Below, piece by piece: positions 8,032 through 11,698 of a DNA stretch of 11,698 nucleotides. The notes under the pieces were generated by a model. It did no database searches and was not told where the DNA came from. It saw nothing but the letters and a program-made list of their open reading frames with translations. The translations under genes were made by a program, and so were the position numbers. Numbering within the stretch: the first letter of the stretch is position 1; each line of letters starts with the position of its first letter. This stretch comes from Saccoglossus kowalevskii (taxonomy: Eukaryota; Hemichordata; Enteropneusta; Harrimaniidae): contig NW_003126905.1 in the NCBI RefSeq assembly GCF_000003605.2, positions 28,456 to 40,153 on the forward strand. The letters are read 5' to 3'.

Positions 8032-8180
8032 TTTTGTTTCTGTTTGAGGTGAACATAGCTCGGTATTGCAATAAAATTGTCCACAGTTAAACCGGTATTC
8101 CCATTTTGTTTCTGTTTGAGGTAAACATAGCTCGGTATTGCAATAAAATTGTCCACAGTTAAACTGGTGTTCCCATTTTG
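8032..8180. repeat. Two-copy 72-bp tandem duplication
   Basis: Copies at 8032-8103 and 8104-8175 both start TTTTGTTTCTGTTTGAGG and end GGTRTTCCCA plus TT; the repeat start TTTTG recurs at 8176-8180. I count three substitutions (8051/8123, and two near the AACYGGTR segment). A minus-strand frame repeats the peptide DNFIAIPSYV because 72 is a multiple of three, but this is a by-product of the duplication. Confidence 0.95.
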
Positions 8181-8621
8181 CTGTAATTGTCCAATGACCG
8201 TGACTCTGCAAATCAGATTCTTGCTGCAGCTTGCTCTGAAATTTTGAAATGTACATTTTGTTGATTACTTTGTATTTACACCTGGATTTACCATATTGTC
8301 TCTAATAGAAGTGCTTGATTGTCCAATAGAAATGGCACGGCTCGACGACCACCGTGTTTTAAGTTATGTAAATGTGGTATTGTACATATGTTTATGATCA
8401 ATTAATCATGTATGTTAATTCAATATACGAGAAGTACTGAGGTATGTCACACTTCAAACATATATAGTGCAATAATTCACATTATATAAGCACCTGTTTT
8501 GGGCTGGTGTTAATGGGGACAGAAAGAAGTAACCTAAAATGTGGCGGTCATTGCTCTATAAAACCATGCCAAAATAAATGCAACTTTAAGACATATACTG
8601 TGCATGTACTAGATGACCTGC
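8181..8621. other. Non-coding spacer with a CpG island remnant
   Basis: Nothing recognisable apart from a small CpG cluster at 8336-8356, where CACGG and CCGTG form a 5-bp inverted repeat around CTCGACGACCA. The frame 8507-8785 runs into the repeat element to the right and is not considered a gene. Confidence 0.45.
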
Positions 8622-8881
8622 AAAAGGTCACACATCCTGGCACTTTTTGGGGGGGGGGTACAAATCGACTGTCTATGAAAATTTCTCAATTATTTTCTCC
8701 CAAAAGGTCACACATCCTGGTACTTTCTGGGGGTAAAAATTTCTTGATTATATTGCCAACAATTGCAGGAAAATTAAGTCACTGAAGTTCAAAAGCATTT
8801 TAACAATTGAGGTAAAATATTGAAAATCATTGCCATTATAGGACAACAGTACCCCCAAAAGTACCAGGATGTGTTACCTTT
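8622..8881. mobile_element. Element with two direct and one inverted 33-bp end
   Basis: AAAGGTCACACATCCTGG followed by YACTTT and a G run occurs at about 8622-8660 and 8702-8735. Its inverse (ACCAGGATGTGTTACCTTT preceded by TACCCCCAAAAG) is at 8850-8881. Copies 2 and 3 differ by one substitution and one indel over 33 bases. Copy 1 carries a run of ten G (8649-8658). Sequence inside copies 1 and 2 is also alike (AAAATTTCTYRATTATWTT). The simplest reading is a MITE with 33-bp terminal inverted repeats at 8702-8881 whose left end was duplicated, making the total 260 bp. I see no clear target duplication. The superfamily is unknown to me. Confidence 0.7.
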
Positions 8882-9101
8882 AGAGAAGGTATATTGGTTA
8901 TCTATTTTAGTAACTTAATGTCCCAGTGAATGAATAAGCAGAATTTTGTTAACTCGCTCTAATCAATTACACCGATGTGTTCTAGCTCGCCTAGTATTAG
9001 ATTCTATAAAACAATAGAAAGAATTTACATCACAATGGTATCTATTGTTTGAATAACAATGGATTAAATTATTATATCCAATTTTATTGCAATTTAGGTA
9101 A
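8882..9101. other. Non-coding sequence with a 10-bp inverted repeat
   Basis: AAACAATAGA (9009-9018) and TCTATTGTTT (9041-9050) form a perfect 10-bp inverted repeat around 22 bases. Nothing else is recognisable. Confidence 0.6.
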
Positions 9102-9125
9102 TATTCTCAGCATTCATTTGAATTA

Positions 9126-9560
9126 ATGACATCACTGATGACATATAATAACCATAAAAGTTGTCTAGTGGCTACTATGAATAACTATACCATCCCAAGC
9201 ATCTCCACAGCTGTTTATCCCTGTATGGTGAGTACAGTTGTATTAGAAGCCTCATCCCTAGTAGAAGCCACACCCATTCATTTTGAACATTTGAGAACCA
9301 AAAAATTCACTATTTCTCATATGTGTAGATGCTCTAATATAAGCCACATCCCGCATTGTACCATTTTAATAGAAACATCGGCCTCTAATATATATTTTAG
9401 AGTAAATCATTTTAATGACTTTATACCAATACTTTGTAATACTATTGTTCAGGATATTTCTGATTTCGAACTGGTAATGGTGAAACCGCTTTCTCAATGT
9501 GCACTTCATTATATAATCAACTCATCCATCCCATCGCATTCTCTTATTTTGAATTTGTAA
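9126..9560 (+). CDS. Doubtful 144-codon open frame, repeat-like
   Basis: This is the longest frame in the window; it is open from 9102 to the TAA at 9558-9560. The ATG has a poor context (T at -3). I recognise no domain, signal peptide or membrane segment. The protein has a loose repeat: LVEATPIHFEH then SNISHIPHCTI, LIETSASNIYF then HFNDFIPILCNTI, and VQDISDFELV, with a spacing of about 27 to 36 residues. The DNA shows matching degenerate pieces around TAGAAGCC (about 9244, 9262). Frames with such H-x-x-x-I-P/L-I-E patterns remind me of spurious translations of repeats, though I cannot check this. By rough calculation a frame this long is unlikely by chance (a few percent), so it is listed, but it may be a decayed repeat rather than a gene. 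Confidence 0.12.
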   Translation: MTSLMTYNNHKSCLVATMNNYTIPSISTAVYPCMVSTVVLEASSLVEATPIHFEHLRTKKFTISHMCRCSNISHIPHCTILIETSASNIYFRVNHFNDFIPILCNTIVQDISDFELVMVKPLSQCALHYIINSSIPSHSLILNL

Positions 9561-10639
9561 TTAAAATATTTTGTTCCAAATATAGTAAGATGCAGGTACC
9601 CCAGTCAGCATCATCCAATTACAATGCAAATGTTGAGAAAACTTTTCACTTATATTGTTCAAGTGTCCAGGTGCATGCATTTTTTTGTCAACCTTTAAAG
9701 CAATATATAAAAAAAATACCATTAAATAGTAATTAGGTTTTAATCAACAACAAAGTGGATACAGCGTATATACATATATATTGTGTGTGACTCATAATTT
9801 AAGCCTGGTAACCACACCCTGTGTAGTGTGTAGACAGATATGTGAAACTCAGCAACATATATTAAGTGACCTACTTTAATGATATAATAAAAACATTTTA
9901 TATCGTATAATATGAAAAACACCAATGATAAGTAAGAAGTTTGCAGGAAAATTGTAATAGCTTACATGATTTTTAAAGTTTTTTTTTGTGTTTTCATCAA
10001 AATTTAATGATTTTTTCTTTTGATTATTTTTAGATGCATGAATGGTGTTACCCCCACCTCCATTGTTAAAAATAGATTAATCAGAATGCAAATCATTTTT
10101 CCTTTTATGCAAATTAGCCATTCTTTTAGTTCAAAAATAATAAAATGAAAATAAAATAAATATTGTTTAAAATATTGTCTAACTGGGAAAACTTTTTTGA
10201 AAATTAAATTAAATCAACTTGAGGAAACAATTATTATTGTTATAAATTTAACAGAAAAATATGAAATACATGTTTGATGTAAATACTGTGGATACAGGGG
10301 CTGCATCTACATGTATAGCTTGAGGAAATCGGTGTGGGTGTGTATGACGGAGATAAGAAATTGACTTTTACCTACTGCTGAAGATAACTCTTAAGGCAAT
10401 AATTCAATTTGCTTGGCACACGTCATGTACAATATACATGTGATGGAGCATAATTGCTTTTTAATATTGACAGTGCACTGAATGTGGATATGTAGATTGA
10501 AATGGATGTTTTCAAACTATGGTTTCAACTTCTGTACACATCATCAACTGAAAGCCTCCAGGAATGACCAAAATTGTCGGCAGGGGATGGGTTATAAAGC
10601 ATTGATTGAAACCAATGAGTACAACTACTGTTTTTAATT
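9561..10639. other. Non-coding AT-rich sequence
   Basis: No gene is supported. It contains TA/TG simple sequence at 9766-9790, a T run at 9979-9986 and A/T-rich low complexity at 10130-10260. A pyrimidine-rich tract ends in AG at 10034, followed by ATG and only 11 codons, so I do not call an exon. CATGTA and TACATG at 10424-10440 form a short inverted repeat. Confidence 0.55.
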
Positions 10640-11055
10640 TTGTTACATACATATAAAGGACATATGTTAATTTATAATGTATTTTTATGTGATATTAATA
10701 ATATTTTGTTGAAAGGCATGAAAACAATTTCAAATGTTCACAGAAGATTTGTGACAAATGTTAGTAAAATATTGGCTTTCAATAAACCATTCATGTTCAA
10801 ATTATTATACATCTGTCACCGTAACGCCATAAGTTACAGCGTGCCAAAATTTTGTGAAATTTTACGGGGTATTTTCATCCGACCATATCAGGTAATGCAA
10901 ATTCCAAATATGAAATGATTACGCATGTACTAGTAAGTGTCTCTAAAAATAAAAATTTGATCGAACTCCACGCAATGAAGTTTGCTTATTCTGTTCAAAT
11001 TTTTTTGGATTTCAGCATTCCCATGATGTATCTTTTGAAAAGATGTATAATAATC
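10640..11055. other. Unclassified segment with retained CpG
   Basis: The 92-codon plus frame at 10640-10918 has no recognisable domain, and it ends soon after a donor-like CAG|gtaatg (10891/10892). A second frame (10915-11166) overlaps it and runs into the hairpin element. CpG is more common at 10805-10885 (CCGTAACGCC, TTACGGGG, CCGACC) than in the flanks, which could mean a young insertion. GTAAC and GTTAC flank GCCATAA at 10819-10835. I could not find element ends, so I leave it unassigned. Confidence 0.35.
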
Positions 11056-11185
11056 AGGTTATTACGAGGATACCTCAAAGTATGCACTCAGACAGTTTGC
11101 TGTCGCATCGACCTCCGCTGCACATCTGTCGATACTCCCACTGTACTGTCTTTGTGCATACTTTGAGCTATCCTAGTAATAACCT
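11056..11185. mobile_element. 130-bp hairpin (foldback) element
   Basis: AGGTTATTACGAGGATACCT (11056-11075) and the following 12 bases pair with 11154-11185; the 32-bp arms match at 30 positions. The 66-base spacer folds further: AGACAGT (11090-11096) with ACTGTCT (11145-11151), and ATCGAC (11107-11112) with GTCGAT (11128-11133). Flanks continue the symmetry loosely as AATAAT. The unit is richer in GC than its surroundings. It is best read as a snap-back MITE; a small-RNA hairpin is possible. No clear target duplication was found. The plus frame through it (PPLHICRYSHCTV) is not credible as a gene. Confidence 0.85.
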
Positions 11186-11644
11186 CATATTATTACAAGT
11201 GTGTTACATCAACATGTGTAAAATATATTTTTTTTTTTTTTTTTAATTTGAATGATAATTATGTTGCTTTATATTTTTCACATCTTCAAAAAAATAATAA
11301 ATCTTGCATAGTAATTGATGATTTCATGTGTTGGACCAAATGCTGCTCTACTGCCTTTCTTACATGCATGTGTGAACTGCTTGGTCTTAAATCTCGAGAA
11401 CTAGAATTAGGCATTGATTCTGCACATGGTACAAAATACTGCATGTCAAATGTATATAGTGAGATGATTATCACTCTAAAGAATAAATCCTGAAAAATTC
11501 CAAATTTTATTTTAATTATTATATAACACCTAAATATCTGACACATTAATTCCAGTTGTTTCATCTGAATAAACATTAACCTGCAATTAAAAGATCTTTG
11601 TGTTTAATTCTTCAAATAATTCAAAATGTCTGCTGTATGCATTT
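11186..11644. other. Non-coding sequence with a 17-base T run
   Basis: A run of 17 T lies at 11228-11244, just right of the hairpin element. The overlapping frames 11248-11493 (plus) and 11286-11576 (minus) show no recognisable protein. Nothing else is supported. Confidence 0.5.
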
Positions 11645-11679
11645 GTTACCTAGGTGACAGTTTGTGGTCACCTAGTAAC
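11645..11679. promoter_or_regulatory. Paired RFX/X-box-like inverted repeats
   Basis: GTTACCTAGGTGAC (11645-11658) and GTCACCTAGTAAC (11667-11679) lie 8 bases apart. Each has the X-box layout: two half sites of RGYAAC type facing each other across one or two bases. The first and last half sites (GTTACC, AGTAAC) are perfect and the two inner ones carry a single A to G change. The two sites are also near-inverse copies of each other, so the whole 35 bp is palindromic. RFX proteins bind such sites, often within a few hundred bases of start sites of ciliary genes. The neighbouring gene, if any, lies past the window edge. An alternative is the end of an unknown palindromic repeat. Confidence 0.35.
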
Positions 11680-11698
11680 CGTAGGCAGCTCAGTTATT

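Noticed and set aside
8507-8785. Plus-strand 92-codon frame with repeated VTHPGTF/SHILVLSGG-like pieces
   Set aside because: The similarity comes from the 33-bp transposon end copied twice in different frames, not from a protein repeat.
10009-10070. Acceptor-like tract ending at 10034 followed by ATG
   Set aside because: The frame closes after 11 codons and there is no donor.
10640-10918. 92-codon frame followed by donor-like CAG|gtaatg
   Set aside because: No acceptor of matching quality, no domain, and the stop lies only 24 bases past the donor; kept only as an unclassified segment.
1-11698. CRISPR array, prokaryotic operon or phage-like system
   Set aside because: No repeat-spacer structure, no long frames with ribosome binding sites, and clear eukaryotic features (splice donor, CpG promoter, MITEs).

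Overview
This window looks like nuclear DNA from an animal, most likely a marine invertebrate. It is AT-rich with no long open frames, no operon-like gene packing and no prokaryotic signals. It has a metazoan-style promoter and first exon with a textbook splice donor, and several short non-autonomous DNA transposons of the kinds common in molluscs, amphioxus, hemichordates and echinoderms. The octamer TACATGTA occurs at least four times, which fits a mollusc-like genome, but this is only a soft hint. I recognise no protein-coding gene, tRNA, rRNA or CRISPR array.

Layout. Positions 1-760 are non-coding. Positions 761-1029 hold an almost perfect three-copy 84-bp tandem repeat. Positions 1030-1980 are non-coding. 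Positions about 1985-2153 look like a plus-strand promoter and untranslated first exon: a 14-bp palindrome containing a CTCF-like core, a GC box, a YY1-like AAAATGGCGG site and the donor AAG|gtaagta at 2153/2154. A CpG-rich block continues to about 2870, after which CpG falls sharply. This fits an unmethylated promoter followed by a methylated gene body, so most of the rest may be a long first intron, or introns, of one plus-strand gene whose coding exons I cannot identify here.

The presumed intron is full of small mobile elements. A TA-flanked MITE (3144-3502) is interrupted by a second, 142-bp element (3253-3394) with a 6-bp duplicated target. Without that insertion it is 211 bp, almost the same as a second family member in opposite orientation at 4965-5177 (213 bp). 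Further right are a diverged tandem duplication (5987-6262), four TGCAATGC-type motifs about 25 bp apart (6599-6681), a 72-bp tandem duplication (8032-8180), an element with two direct and one inverted copy of a 33-bp end (8622-8881), and a 130-bp hairpin element (11056-11185).

The longest open frame (144 codons from ATG, 9126-9557) has a weak repeating pattern and no recognisable domain; I doubt it is a gene. The last 60 bases hold two adjacent RFX/X-box-like inverted repeats (11645-11679) that could mark a cis-regulatory element or a promoter just beyond the edge. No undescribed multi-gene system is visible. The main points of interest are the nested and palindromic elements and the regulatory sites.
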